From G963663495 sp963663495 (GTDB taxonomy: Bacteria; Bacteroidota; Rhodothermia; Rhodothermales; Bin80): 64,000 nucleotides of DNA. This document shows positions 25,704 through 36,176 of this stretch, in pieces. Under the pieces are notes generated by a model, which made no database searches, was not told the origin of the DNA, and saw only the letters and a program-made list of their open reading frames with translations. A program made the position numbers and the translations under genes. How positions within the stretch are numbered: position 1 is the first letter of the stretch; the number at the start of each line of letters is the position of its first letter. Location of the stretch: assembly GCA_963663495.1 (NCBI GenBank), contig OY760427.1:3286001-3350000 (forward strand). The letters are read 5' to 3'.

Positions 25704-28700
25704 CTACCCTACTCCAACAGGATCCTTCACGGTCGTCTTCTCATCGCTCCTCCCGGTTAGGTCAGCCCCAATGGCTGCCTGAAGCTCTTCCAGCTCCGTC
25801 CTGGAACCAACGACGATATCGCGGAACTTGCGCTGCCCGGTTCCTGCCGGAATCAAGTGCCCGACAATAACATTTTCCTTCAGCCCGTACAGCGGATCAA
25901 CGCGTCCTGAAATTGAGGCCTGAGTCAATACCTTGGTCGTCTCCTGGAATGAAGCCGCAGATACAAATGAATCCGTCGCAAGCGCAGCCTGCGTAATCCC
26001 CAACAGGATGGGCTCTGCAACCGCCGGCTGCGTATCACGAACCTTGATAGCCCGCCTGTCTGTCCGCTTCATCTCCGAATTAACCTCGCGCAAGCGACGC
26101 CGATCAATCAGGCTACCCAATGGAATACCCGCATCACCCGAGTCCACCACCACAAACTTATCGTATAGGCCATCATTCATCGCCTCAAGCTGGAACCGTG
26201 CTACATTGTCCTGCTCAAGCAACGACGTGTCACCCGGATCAACCACGCGCACCTTTTGCATCATCTGGCGAACAATCACTTCAATGTGCTTGTCGTTGAT
26301 TGTCACACCCTGCAGCCGGTACACTTCCTGAATCTCATTGACAAGATACTCCTGCACAGCCCGCGGCCCTCGAATACGCAATATATCCTGTGGAGAAACC
26401 TGGCCGTCAGACAACTGCTCACCGGCCCGCACAAAATCATTCTCATGGACCAGAAGATGCTTCTGCAGTGACACCAGGTAGACCCGTTTTTCAACATCGT
26501 CACGGCTGGTAACAATGACCTCCTGCGCTCCGCGGCGGCGTCCACCGAAGCTTACAACCCCATCAATCTCACTGACAACTGCTGGGTCGCTCGGAGTACG
26601 TGCTTCAAATAGCTCTGTCACACGAGGGAGACCGCCCGTAATGTCACGCGTCTTGGCAGACTGTCGAGGAATCTTGGCAAGGACCTGCCCTGCCTGAACG
26701 ATATCACCTTGGTCAACCTGAATACGCGCACGCACCGGCAAAGGGTACTCCCGACGGGACCGCAGTACGGAAGCATCTGTCTGCTGTATGATCACCGCTG
26801 GCGTAAGGGTACGCTCACGGCTTTCCGTGACTACCTTTTCCTTGAAGCCCGTTTGTTCATCAGACTCTTCCCGAAAGGTTACGCCCTCCTGGATGTCCTG
26901 AAAATGAACATCTCCCGATACCTCAGACAGAATCACGCTGTTGTAGGGATCCCAGCTGGCTAAAACTTGCCCTTTTTCGATCATCACCCCCTCCACGACC
27001 TGGACTTCCGCCCCGTACGGGATGACGTAAGATATTAGCTGGCGATTATCCCTGTCAGGATCCAGGATGCGAATCTCACCCTGACGCGTGAGCACTACCT
27101 GCTCAGGACCAGCATCCGCATGGTACTCAACGGTACGCAAGTTCTGAAACCGGACGACTCCCGCATACTTACTCTGGATCGTGCTCTCTGCCTCAATGCG
27201 GCTGGCTGTTCCTCCCACATGGAAGGTTCGCAGGGTAAGCTGCGTACCCGGCTCACCAATAGATTGCGCAGCGACCACTCCCACTGCTTCACCACTCTCA
27301 ACCATCCGCCCCGTGCCAAGGTTACGTCCGTAGCATAACGCACAGGTACCCCGGCGTGCTTCGCACGCCAGCACCGACCGTATTTCTACTTCCTCAATGC
27401 TCGTCTCCTTGACCTGCTGCGCCCGCTCCTCGTCAATTAACTGATTGGCCGAAACAATCATCTCATCAGTAAGCGGGTCAAATACGTCGTGCAAGGATAC
27501 GCGGCCCAAAATGCGGTCTGCCAATGGCTCAACCACGGTCTCATTGTCCTTGAGCGCGGATATCGCAATGCCCCGCAGCGTTCCGCAGTCGTTCTGCGTG
27601 ATGGTGACATCCTGTGCCACATCCACCAGGCGACGAGTGAGATACCCGGCATCCGCCGTCTTTAGCGCCGTATCAGCAAGTCCCTTCCTGGACCCATGTG
27701 TTGAGATAAAATACTCCAGCACGGACAACCCTTCCTTGAAGCTGGACACAATCGGGTTTTCAATGATCTCGCCTGCGGATCCAACCAGACTCTTCTGCGG
27801 CTTAGCCATCAGCCCCCTCATGCCACCAAGTTGTCGAATCTGCTCCTGAGAGCCGCGAGCCCCAGAGTCAGCCATCATATAGATGGCATTGAAACCATCC
27901 AAATCGCTCTTCAGTGTATCATACAGCACTTCAGAAACCCGGTTGTTCGTGCGGGTCCAGATATCAATGACCTGGTTGTAGCGCTCGTTATCCGTGATAA
28001 AGCCCATCTCGTAGTTGCTGCTGGCTGACGCCACTAGTTCCTGGGCCTCCTTGATGTACGTAACCTTCTGATCCGGCACAATGATATCTGCCAGCGAAAA
28101 CGTTAATCCCGCCTTGGTCGCATGCTCAAATCCAGCCTCCTTGATAGCATCAAGAAATTGGGCCGTCTCGGCAAAGTTGGTGGCGTTAAGCACCCGTGCA
28201 ATAATGCCGCGCAGATTCTTTTTTGTCAGAACGACGTTAACGTATCCGACATTGTCCGGTACAAACTCATTGAAGAGCACGCGCCCGGCAGTCGTTTTGC
28301 AAAACTCTCCAGAATCCAACCGCACCGTTATTTTTGCATGCACCGCTACGATACCTTGGTCATAGGCCTGCCGAACTTCTGTAGTGTCGGCGAAACGCAT
28401 CCCCTCCCCCTTCATGCCTGAACGCGACTTGGTCAGGTAATAGAGCCCCAGCACCATGTCCTGCGTGGGAACGGTGATAGGCCCTCCGTGTGCCGGACTT
28501 AGTATGTTGTGGCTAGACAGCATCAACACCATCGCTTCCAGGCAGGCATCGTGGCCCAGAGGTACATGCACAGCCATCTGATCGCCATCAAAGTCCGCAT
28601 TGAATGCTGTGCAAACCAAGGGATGCAGCTGAATAGCCTTCCCTTCCGTCAATACAGGCTGAAAAGCCTGAAAACCAAGCCTGTGCAACGTTGGCGCACG

Positions 28701-30017
28701 GTTGAGCATCACCGGGCGGCCTTGGATCACTTTTTCCAAAATGTCCCAAACATCTGCCGTACGGCGGTCCACCACCTTCTTGGCACTCTTGACCGTCTTG
28801 ACAATGCCGCGCTCAATCAGCTTCCGAATAATGAACGGCTTAAAGAGCTCAACCGCCATTTCTTTGGGGATACCGCACTGATGTAGCTCCAGCTCAGGAC
28901 CCACAACGATCACCGACCGACCAGAATAATCTACGCGCTTACCAAGGAGATTCTGGCGGAAACGTCCCTGTTTGCCCTTGAGCATATCTGACAGGCTCTT
29001 GAGGGCTCTATTCGAGTCACTGCGGACAGCATTAGCCTTGCGCGAGTTGTCAAACAGGCTGTCCACCGCTTCCTGCAACATGCGCTTTTCATTACGAAGA
29101 ATAACCTCCGGTGCCTTGATATCAATCAGACGCTTGAGCCTATTATTACGGATAATGACTCGTCGGTACAAGTCGTTGAGGTCGCTGGTTGCAAACCGCC
29201 CACCCTCAAGCGGCACCAGCGGGCGCAACTCCGGCGGAATGACAGGGATAACACGCAGCACCATCCATTCCGGATAGTTGTCCATCCGCCGGTTGGCGTC
29301 CCTGAACGATTCCACGACCGTTAGCCGCTTCAAGGCCTCTGCCTTGCGCTGCTGACTAGTTTCGGTCTTGATCTGGAAGCGCAGCTCATGAGATAAAGAC
29401 TCCAGATCAAGCCGCTTCAACATGGTCTCCACGGCATCGCCACCGATCATGGCGATAAACTTCTCTGGATCAACGTCGGACAGCCGGTTATTATCCGGCC
29501 GGATATCGTACAGTACCTCGTAGTACTCATCTTCGGTCAATAACTGCTTATCTTCAATGCCCTTGGCTTCCGCACAACCGGCTTGAACAACGATGTAGCT
29601 CTCGTAATAAACAACCTTCTCAAGATTCTTGGACTTGAGCCCGAGAAGGTGGCCAATCTTGTTGGGGAGCGTCTTGAAATACCAAATGTGAATCACCGGA
29701 ACCGAAAGGGCAATGTGCCCCATCCGCTCGCGTCGCACGCTCTTCTGCGTCACCTCGACTCCACATCGATCGCATATGATGCCCTTGTAGCGAATACGCT
29801 TGTATTTGCCACAGTGGCACTCCCAGTCCTTTACGGGCCCGAAGATCTTCTCGCAAAACAGTCCGTCCTTCTCCGGCTTGAAGCTCCTGTAATTTATCGT
29901 CTCCGGTTTGAGCACCTCGCCGTAGCTGCGCTCCAACACACTCTCGGGGCTGGCGAGGCTAATGGTGATGCCGGTAAATGACTTCTCATTAATCGGAGAT
30001 CTTCCGTAGTCCATCAT
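25704..30017 (-). CDS. rpoC: DNA-directed RNA polymerase subunit beta'
   Basis: The 1437-aa product is full length for a Bacteroidota-type beta'. The N-terminal zinc site CHCGKYKRIRYKG then CDRCG is present (about 70-90). NADFDGDQMAVHVP, the Mg-chelating catalytic loop, lies at about 465. The second zinc site comprises CEARRGTC and CALCYGRNL near 880-900. The bridge-helix/trigger-loop region is intact (ARGSQEQIRQLGGMRGLM). It forms the catalytic core with RpoB. It lies 38 bp downstream of rpoB and ends the operon. ATG 30014 is an equally good start (tandem ATGs). Confidence 0.98.
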   Translation of the reverse strand: MMDYGRSPINEKSFTGITISLASPESVLERSYGEVLKPETINYRSFKPEKDGLFCEKIFGPVKDWECHCGKYKRIRYKGIICDRCGVEVTQKSVRRERMGHIALSVPVIHIWYFKTLPNKIGHLLGLKSKNLEKVVYYESYIVVQAGCAEAKGIEDKQLLTEDEYYEVLYDIRPDNNRLSDVDPEKFIAMIGGDAVETMLKRLDLESLSHELRFQIKTETSQQRKAEALKRLTVVESFRDANRRMDNYPEWMVLRVIPVIPPELRPLVPLEGGRFATSDLNDLYRRVIIRNNRLKRLIDIKAPEVILRNEKRMLQEAVDSLFDNSRKANAVRSDSNRALKSLSDMLKGKQGRFRQNLLGKRVDYSGRSVIVVGPELELHQCGIPKEMAVELFKPFIIRKLIERGIVKTVKSAKKVVDRRTADVWDILEKVIQGRPVMLNRAPTLHRLGFQAFQPVLTEGKAIQLHPLVCTAFNADFDGDQMAVHVPLGHDACLEAMVLMLSSHNILSPAHGGPITVPTQDMVLGLYYLTKSRSGMKGEGMRFADTTEVRQAYDQGIVAVHAKITVRLDSGEFCKTTAGRVLFNEFVPDNVGYVNVVLTKKNLRGIIARVLNATNFAETAQFLDAIKEAGFEHATKAGLTFSLADIIVPDQKVTYIKEAQELVASASSNYEMGFITDNERYNQVIDIWTRTNNRVSEVLYDTLKSDLDGFNAIYMMADSGARGSQEQIRQLGGMRGLMAKPQKSLVGSAGEIIENPIVSSFKEGLSVLEYFISTHGSRKGLADTALKTADAGYLTRRLVDVAQDVTITQNDCGTLRGIAISALKDNETVVEPLADRILGRVSLHDVFDPLTDEMIVSANQLIDEERAQQVKETSIEEVEIRSVLACEARRGTCALCYGRNLGTGRMVESGEAVGVVAAQSIGEPGTQLTLRTFHVGGTASRIEAESTIQSKYAGVVRFQNLRTVEYHADAGPEQVVLTRQGEIRILDPDRDNRQLISYVIPYGAEVQVVEGVMIEKGQVLASWDPYNSVILSEVSGDVHFQDIQEGVTFREESDEQTGFKEKVVTESRERTLTPAVIIQQTDASVLRSRREYPLPVRARIQVDQGDIVQAGQVLAKIPRQSAKTRDITGGLPRVTELFEARTPSDPAVVSEIDGVVSFGGRRRGAQEVIVTSRDDVEKRVYLVSLQKHLLVHENDFVRAGEQLSDGQVSPQDILRIRGPRAVQEYLVNEIQEVYRLQGVTINDKHIEVIVRQMMQKVRVVDPGDTSLLEQDNVARFQLEAMNDGLYDKFVVVDSGDAGIPLGSLIDRRRLREVNSEMKRTDRRAIKVRDTQPAVAEPILLGITQAALATDSFVSAASFQETTKVLTQASISGRVDPLYGLKENVIVGHLIPAGTGQRKFRDIVVGSRTELEELQAAIGADLTGRSDEKTTVKDPVGVG

Positions 30018-30055
30018 GGATCAAGGTTACTATTGGGTAATGAATTGCGGCTAAA

Positions 30056-33000
30056 TCAGCCTGCTCCGCCAAGACGGATTTCCAGGCCGAGTCCCTGTAG
30101 CTCCCGCACGAGCACGTTGAAGCTCTCTGGGATGCCTGCCTCCGGCATATTCTCGCCTTTAACCACGCATTCGTAGGCCTTTGATCGACCTTGTACATCA
30201 TCGCTCTTGTAGGTGAGCATCTCCTGCAGAACGTTTGCAGCTCCGTAGGCATACATCGCCCACACCTCCATCTCTCCCAAACGCTGGCCACCGAACTGGG
30301 CCTTTCCCCCAAGGGGCTGCTGCGTGATCAGGCTGTATGGGCCAATCGATCGGGCATGGATCTTGTCTTCCACCAAGTGGCTCAGCTTAAGCATGTATAT
30401 CTGCCCGACCGTCGTCTTCTGGTCAAATGGTTCACCCGAACGACCATCGTACAACTGGGCGCGCCCGTCAGTCGGCAGTCCAGCCTCCTCCATAGTTGCC
30501 ACCACATCTTCAAGGCGTGCGCCATCAAAGATGGGGGTAGCAAACTTCTTGCCCAGCTTCTCGCCTGCCCATCCCAACATGGTCTCCAGGATTTGCCCCA
30601 GATTCATACGACTGGGGACGCCGAGCGGATTAAGTACGATATCTACGGGCGTGCCATCCTCAAGAAACGGCATATCTTCCATAGCAACGATCCGGGCAAC
30701 AACGCCCTTATTACCATGACGGCCTGCCATCTTGTCTCCTACCTGAATCTTTCGCTTCTTAGCGATATAAACCTTCGCGAGCTGCACAATACCCGGAGGT
30801 AGCTCATCCCCCATCTGTACGCGATGTTTGCGCCTGCTGGCGTCGCCATCAACGCTGTGGCGCAGCAAGCGATAATTTTCAAACAGCTGCCGTGCTTGTC
30901 TATTGGTAAAGGAACTGGTGCAGATCTTCGCCAAGGGATCCAGTTCCTGCGGAGGCACATTGCCGAATGCGCCGCGATTCAGCGTAGCTCCTTCAAGCAC
31001 CACAACCTGGCCATCGCGTGTCTTGGGACCTGCGGAGATTTTGCCCTCTACGAGATCAAAAAATTTCTCTTCCAACGCCGCCTCAAGATCTTCCAGCGCT
31101 TTCTCATGTTCTTCCTCAATGCGCGCAGTTTCCTGGTGCTCCCGTTTTTTTGAGGCCGGATCCAGCTTGCGGCGACTGAAGAGCTTCGTATCAATCACTA
31201 CACCCTTCATTCCCGCCGGCGCCTTCAAGGACGCATCTTTCACGTCGCCAGCCTTGTCACCGAAAATGGCGCGCAGCAGCTTTTCTTCCGGTGTCGGATC
31301 CGTCGCACCTTTAGGAGTAATCTTCCCGACAATGATGTCGCCCGCCTTCACTTCTGCACCAATACGGATAATGCCACGCTCATCCAGATCCTTAGTCGCC
31401 TCTTCCGACACGTTCGGTATCTCCCGCGTCAACTCCTCCACACCCCTCTTGGTATCACGCACCTGCAGGTCAAATTCTTCAATATGTATTGACGTATACA
31501 CATCGTCGCGTACCAGCCGCTCGGAAAGGATTATGGCATCCTCAAAATTGTACCCGCGCCAAGGCATGAATGCCACCAAGACATTCTTTCCCAAGGCCAA
31601 CTCACCCTTCTCCGTTGCAAAGCCATCGGTGAGCACCGTACCCTTCTCCACCCTCTGCCCCACTTCCACAATGGGCTTCTGGTTGACGCAGGTGTCCTGA
31701 TTTGTACGCCTGAACTTTGTGAGCCGATACTCGCGGATCGGCTCGTCAAAAAACACACGCTCCTCTGACTTTGTACGGTCGTAGCGTACCACGACCCGTC
31801 TAGCGTCAACATATTCTACTACACCCTTTCCTTCAGCCACCTTAACGGCACGCGAGTCACGGGCTACACGGTATTCCAGCCCTGTGCCCACTATCGGAGC
31901 TTCCGACCGCAACAGCGGCAGTGCCTGCCGTTGCATGTTGGATCCCATCAGCGCACGGTTGGCATCATCGTGCTCCAAGAATGGAATGATAGATGCCGAT
32001 GGTGATACAATCTGGTTGGGCGCAATATCCATAAACTGAATCGTGTTCGGACGCGCCAAGGGGAAGTCACCTCTGTGACGACAACGCACGCGCGTGCTGA
32101 GGAAATTGCCTTCAGCATCAATTTGCGCGTTTGCCTGGGCGATAACAGCCTCGTCTTCTTCCTCCGCCGCCATGTATACGATCTCATCGGTCACGACACC
32201 ATCCACCACTCTGCGGTACGGCGTCTCAATGAACCCGAACGAGTTGATTCGCGCATGCACGCATAGAGAGGATATCAGGCCGATGTTCGGGCCCTCCGGC
32301 GTCTCCACCGGACACAACCGGCCGTAATGCGTGTAGTGGACATCACGCACTTCAAAGCCCGCGCGCTCGCGCGTAAGGCCTCCAGGACCCAACGCCGACA
32401 TGCGACGCTTATGTGTGAGCTCCGACAGTGGATTGGTCTGATCCATGAACTGGCTAAGCTGGTTGGTCCCGAAGAACGTGTTTATCACGCTAGAGACCGT
32501 TCGTGCGTTTACCAAGTCCTGGGGAGCAAAAGTGTCTGCGTCCCGCAGATTCATACGCTCCTTTATGGTACGCGCCATACGGGCAAGACCCAATGAAAAC
32601 TGAGACGACAGCTGCTCACCTACCGTTCGGACACGTCGGTTGCCCAAGTGATCAATATCATCCAAGCCACTCTGACCGTTGCGCAGCGCAACCAACTTCT
32701 TGATGATGGCAATAATATCCTCCCTCGTCAGCGTAAGGACGCTGGACGAAATTTTGACTCCCAGCCGCTTGTTGATTCGATACCGTCCTACCTGGCCCAA
32801 GTCATACCGCTTCTCGCTGAAAAACAGGCGTTCCAACACACCGCGCGCCGTTTCAATATCAGGTGCATCGCTGCCACGCAACTGAAAATAGAGATACTCC
32901 AGTGCCTCGGCTTCGTCGTGCGTGGGATCCTTCTTCAGCGTCCGGATCAACGTGGTGCTATCCATGGCATCGTCCTGCTCATCCTCCCGCAGAACAAAAA

Positions 33001-33895
33001 CTTGCCGGATCTTGGCCTCCTTCAGGATGGGATAGTCGTCTTCCTCCAATACCTTATCCGCCGGTAGCAGCACCTCGCGAGATTTTTGCTCCTCAATTAC
33101 TTCGCCGGTATCCTCATCTACAATCTCCGTAATCTGCTCAACTGAAACCGATGTTGCGAGCCGCCTGCCAATGGCCTTCTTGAAAAGGCGCTTGGTATTG
33201 GTTGCCATTGCGTCGGCCAGGTCAAAAATCTTGACCAATTCTCCTGTTTCCGAGAACCCGAGTGCCCGCAGTAAGGTCGTAACCGGTAACTTTTTCTTGC
33301 GATCGATATACGCCCACATGACGTTCTGCACATCCGTAGAGAATTCGATCCACGAACCCCTGAACGGAATAATACGTGCGGAAAACAGTCCCGTCCCGTT
33401 GGGATGGATACTCTGGCCGAAGAACACTCCCGGGCTGCGATGCAACTGCGAAACGACGACCCTTTCTGCCCCGTTGATAACAAAAGTACCCCGTTCCGTC
33501 ATTGACGGCAGGTTGCCGAGGTACACCTGCTGCTCTACCGCCTCCTCTGCCCCGTCGTCATCATCGTCTTCCTGGGCAGAAAGCCGGAACCGTGCCTTAA
33601 GCGGTACGCTATAGCTCAGGCCTTGAGCAATGCATTCCTCTATAGAATGCTTGGGAGCATCCAGGGAGTAGTCAATGAACTCCAGCAGATACCGGTCTCG
33701 ACTGTCAGAAATGGGGAAGTGGTCATTAAAGACATGCTGCAGCCCGACAGGGCGGCGTACCGCAGGTGCTATGTTTCCCTGTAGAAAGTCATGGTATGAC
33801 TTCAGCTGGATATCAAGAAAATCAGGGTAATCAAGTACGCGGCGCGTCCTTGCGAAAGTGGCACGACCGTTGGGTTGACCGTTCTGGTTCGTCAT
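30056..33895 (-). CDS. rpoB: DNA-directed RNA polymerase subunit beta
   Basis: The 1279-aa product is full length. Recognisable are the rifampicin-pocket region (FFGTNQLSQFMDQTNPLSELTHKRRMSALGPGG cluster near residues 475-510), PVETPEGPNIGLISSL, the GYNFEDAIILSERL catalytic segment, KMAGRHGNKGVV, and the C-terminal GGKAQFGGQRLGEMEVWA. Rif-pocket residues look wild type (Asp, His and Ser at the usual places). It is transcribed with rplL upstream (75-bp gap) and rpoC downstream. An acidic insert EDDDDDGAEE lies near residue 110. Confidence 0.98.
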   Translation of the reverse strand: MTNQNGQPNGRATFARTRRVLDYPDFLDIQLKSYHDFLQGNIAPAVRRPVGLQHVFNDHFPISDSRDRYLLEFIDYSLDAPKHSIEECIAQGLSYSVPLKARFRLSAQEDDDDDGAEEAVEQQVYLGNLPSMTERGTFVINGAERVVVSQLHRSPGVFFGQSIHPNGTGLFSARIIPFRGSWIEFSTDVQNVMWAYIDRKKKLPVTTLLRALGFSETGELVKIFDLADAMATNTKRLFKKAIGRRLATSVSVEQITEIVDEDTGEVIEEQKSREVLLPADKVLEEDDYPILKEAKIRQVFVLREDEQDDAMDSTTLIRTLKKDPTHDEAEALEYLYFQLRGSDAPDIETARGVLERLFFSEKRYDLGQVGRYRINKRLGVKISSSVLTLTREDIIAIIKKLVALRNGQSGLDDIDHLGNRRVRTVGEQLSSQFSLGLARMARTIKERMNLRDADTFAPQDLVNARTVSSVINTFFGTNQLSQFMDQTNPLSELTHKRRMSALGPGGLTRERAGFEVRDVHYTHYGRLCPVETPEGPNIGLISSLCVHARINSFGFIETPYRRVVDGVVTDEIVYMAAEEEDEAVIAQANAQIDAEGNFLSTRVRCRHRGDFPLARPNTIQFMDIAPNQIVSPSASIIPFLEHDDANRALMGSNMQRQALPLLRSEAPIVGTGLEYRVARDSRAVKVAEGKGVVEYVDARRVVVRYDRTKSEERVFFDEPIREYRLTKFRRTNQDTCVNQKPIVEVGQRVEKGTVLTDGFATEKGELALGKNVLVAFMPWRGYNFEDAIILSERLVRDDVYTSIHIEEFDLQVRDTKRGVEELTREIPNVSEEATKDLDERGIIRIGAEVKAGDIIVGKITPKGATDPTPEEKLLRAIFGDKAGDVKDASLKAPAGMKGVVIDTKLFSRRKLDPASKKREHQETARIEEEHEKALEDLEAALEEKFFDLVEGKISAGPKTRDGQVVVLEGATLNRGAFGNVPPQELDPLAKICTSSFTNRQARQLFENYRLLRHSVDGDASRRKHRVQMGDELPPGIVQLAKVYIAKKRKIQVGDKMAGRHGNKGVVARIVAMEDMPFLEDGTPVDIVLNPLGVPSRMNLGQILETMLGWAGEKLGKKFATPIFDGARLEDVVATMEEAGLPTDGRAQLYDGRSGEPFDQKTTVGQIYMLKLSHLVEDKIHARSIGPYSLITQQPLGGKAQFGGQRLGEMEVWAMYAYGAANVLQEMLTYKSDDVQGRSKAYECVVKGENMPEAGIPESFNVLVRELQGLGLEIRLGGAG

Positions 33896-33970
33896 TGGCG
33901 AAATCGCAATGGTGGGTGATACGGAGGGAGCTGGGGGCGTAGGCGTGCTGCATGACAGCCGCCGAGCCTG

Positions 33971-34351
33971 CTACCTCACCTGTACTTCCCCACCGGCGGC
34001 CTCAAGCCGTGAGCGGATGTCCTCTGCTTCGTCCTTGGAAATATTCTCTTTTACCTCGTTGGGAACGCCATCAACCAGAGCTTTCGCGTCCTTGAGCCCG
34101 AGACCCGTGATAGCACGTACCTCCTTGATGACCCCGATCTTCTTGCTACCGAAGCTCGTGAGTACGACCGTAAACTCGGTCTGCTCTTCTGCCTGTTCCG
34201 CGCCATCGGTGGCCCCGGCCGCCGATGCTACAGTCACTGCCGCTGCGGCAGGAGCAATGCCGTACTGCGTTTCCAGTAGCTGGGCCAACTCATTGGCTTC
34301 CCTGATGGTAAGGTCTACTAACTGTTCTGCAAGTTCAGCAATATTTGCCAT
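33971..34351 (-). CDS. rplL: 50S ribosomal protein L7/L12
   Basis: The 126-aa product has an N-terminal dimerisation helix (NIAELAEQLVDLT), an Ala-rich hinge (AAAAVTVASAAGA) and the C-terminal factor-binding domain (EFTVVLTSFGSKKIGVIKEVR, GLGLKDAKALVDGVP). It forms the ribosomal stalk with L10 and recruits translation GTPases. Gene order rplJ-rplL-rpoB is the standard one. Confidence 0.97.
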   Translation of the reverse strand: MANIAELAEQLVDLTIREANELAQLLETQYGIAPAAAAVTVASAAGATDGAEQAEEQTEFTVVLTSFGSKKIGVIKEVRAITGLGLKDAKALVDGVPNEVKENISKDEAEDIRSRLEAAGGEVQVR

Positions 34352-34425
34352 TGGTACTTACCTCCAGCGACGGTCTTGGCCTCTCCTCAAGGCTGCGTCG
34401 CATTTATGAATGATGAAAATTTGCG

Positions 34426-34944
34426 CTACTCCTTCATGGCCGCCAACATGGAGGCCAGTGTGCTGCCCGGTGCCTGCAAGGCTCCAACAACCGAACGTAA
34501 CGGGGATTGCAGGATCCCCATAACGTCACTTAGCAATTCGTCTCTTGACTTCAGTGATGCGAGTACGTCAATTTCAGCGCCGGTATACACTGAGCCGCCA
34601 ACGCATGCTGCCTTCAGCTCCAAAGGTGTGTCGGCGTTCTTCCCGACATGCGCTTTGATAACACGCGCTGCCGCCGCTGGCTCGTCGCAAAACGCCGCTG
34701 CTGTCGGGCCGCTCAAGAATTCGTACAATCCCTCGTAACCACCTGCCTGCTCCAGGGCGAGCTTAAGGAGGGTATTCTTTACTACCCGGTACCGGACACC
34801 CGACTCCCGGAACTGACCACGGAGCTCCTGGTCCTCGGCCACAGCTAAGCCTCTGAATGCCGTTAAGTACAATGCCGGCGTTCCGTCCAACTCGGAAAGT
34901 ATCTCGGCGACCTGTCTGGTCTTCTGTTCCCTTGACAGCGACAT
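34426..34944 (-). CDS. rplJ: 50S ribosomal protein L10
   Basis: The 172-aa product starts MSLSREQKTRQV and has YRVVKNTLLKLAL and YEFLSGPTAAAF, the rRNA-binding part of L10. The C-terminal helix, binding L7/L12 dimers, ends MLAAMKE. It lies 4 bp after rplA and 74 bp before rplL. L10-L12 commonly autoregulates translation through the mRNA leader. I see no obvious leader structure in the 4-bp gap, so control would have to act upstream. Confidence 0.96.
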   Translation of the reverse strand: MSLSREQKTRQVAEILSELDGTPALYLTAFRGLAVAEDQELRGQFRESGVRYRVVKNTLLKLALEQAGGYEGLYEFLSGPTAAAFCDEPAAAARVIKAHVGKNADTPLELKAACVGGSVYTGAEIDVLASLKSRDELLSDVMGILQSPLRSVVGALQAPGSTLASMLAAMKE

Positions 34945-34948
34945 AGCG

Positions 34949-35659
34949 TTAGCGAGCGACGTTCAGCACTTCTGTGCGTGCTACTTCAATGGCGGGGCCC
35001 ATCGTTGAAGATATGGTCACCGATCTGACATAGGTCCCTTTTGCAGAGGACGGGCGCAGGCGAAGCACTTCCAAAAGAAAAGCACGCGCATTATCTTCCA
35101 ACTGCGCTGCGGTAAACGATACGCGCCCGACGGACGAATGCAGGTTACCCTGCTTATCGACCCTAAACTCAATTTTACCAGCCTTGACCTGCGCTACAGC
35201 GGATGCCACATCCATGGTCACGGTGCCGCTCTTCGGATTCGGCATTAGTCCCCGGGGGCCGAGGATACGGCCTAGGCGCCCTACCTTTGACATCACATCA
35301 GGGGTGGCAATGATAACATCAATGTCGGTCCACCCTTCTTGGATACGTCCCACATATTCGTCCAAGCCAACATGGTCCGCTCCTGCGTCCATGGCTTCCT
35401 GCTGCTTTCCCTCTTTGGCCAGCACCAGCACACGCACTTTGCGCCCTGTACCATGAGGCAGGGAGACGCTTCCACGCACCATCTGATCGGCGTGCCGAGG
35501 ATCTACACCGAGGCGCAAGTCCATGTCCACGGACTCGTCAAACCGTGCCAGCCCTGTCGCTTTGACCGCCCGTGCGGCCTGCGCAAGTGAATACGGACCT
35601 CGTCCCATCTCCTGGAGCGCCCTTGCAGCGCGTTTGAATCTCTTGCCTTTCTTTGCCAT
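34949..35659 (-). CDS. rplA: 50S ribosomal protein L1
   Basis: The 236-aa product has FDESVDMDLRLGVDPRHADQ, VSLPHGTGR and ATPDVM, then LGRILGPRGLMPNPKSGTVT, the invariant L1 signature. L1 forms the mobile stalk at the E site and can autoregulate rplK-rplA. It follows rplK by 12 bp. Confidence 0.97.
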   Translation of the reverse strand: MAKKGKRFKRAARALQEMGRGPYSLAQAARAVKATGLARFDESVDMDLRLGVDPRHADQMVRGSVSLPHGTGRKVRVLVLAKEGKQQEAMDAGADHVGLDEYVGRIQEGWTDIDVIIATPDVMSKVGRLGRILGPRGLMPNPKSGTVTMDVASAVAQVKAGKIEFRVDKQGNLHSSVGRVSFTAAQLEDNARAFLLEVLRLRPSSAKGTYVRSVTISSTMGPAIEVARTEVLNVAR

Positions 35660-35671
35660 CGTACGCTGTCT

Positions 35672-36103
35672 CTAGGGCAAATCCTCAACCGATATGCCCA
35701 TGGACCGTGCCGTACCTGCGATCATCGATGCGGCTTTATCAATGTCAAAGGCATTCAGGTCTTCCATTTTCTGCTTTGCAATAGCCCGGCAATCATCCCA
35801 TCGGACGGTTCCGACACGTTCCCGAATGGAGTCAGAAGCCCCACGTTCCAAGCCAGCTGCCTTCAACAGAAGGACCGCAGCAGGGGGGCTCTTAACAATG
35901 AAAGTGAACGACTTATCAACGTAGACTGTAATGACCACAGGTAGGATGAGCCCTATCCGGTCCTTCGTCGCTGCGTTGAACTGCTTGCAGAATTCCATGA
36001 TATTGACACCGTGCTGTCCCAGAGCAGGGCCAATCGGCGGGGCGGGATTTGCCTGGCCCGCACGGATTTGCAATTTGACCAAACTATCTACTTTCTTCGC
36101 CAT
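35672..36103 (-). CDS. rplK: 50S ribosomal protein L11
   Basis: 143 aa from ATG 36103 (MAKKVDSLVKLQI); the open frame runs further upstream to 36232 but that part is non-homologous leader. NPAPPIGPALGQHGVNIMEFCK and SFTFIVKSPPAAVLL are invariant L11 signatures. The protein binds the GTPase-associated 23S rRNA region and is needed for RelA activation and release-factor function. Confidence 0.97.
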   Translation of the reverse strand: MAKKVDSLVKLQIRAGQANPAPPIGPALGQHGVNIMEFCKQFNAATKDRIGLILPVVITVYVDKSFTFIVKSPPAAVLLLKAAGLERGASDSIRERVGTVRWDDCRAIAKQKMEDLNAFDIDKAASMIAGTARSMGISVEDLP

Positions 36104-36176
36104 GTAAAAGCCAGCCGCGAGCAAGATGCAGCCTTTTGGAATGCTCAGTAAAACAGAATGTTTCAGGAACCGGTCG

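Noticed and set aside
32075..33614. Several plus-strand frames of 60-150 aa antisense to rpoB
   Set aside because: Shadows of rpoB; no ribosome binding sites or homology features.
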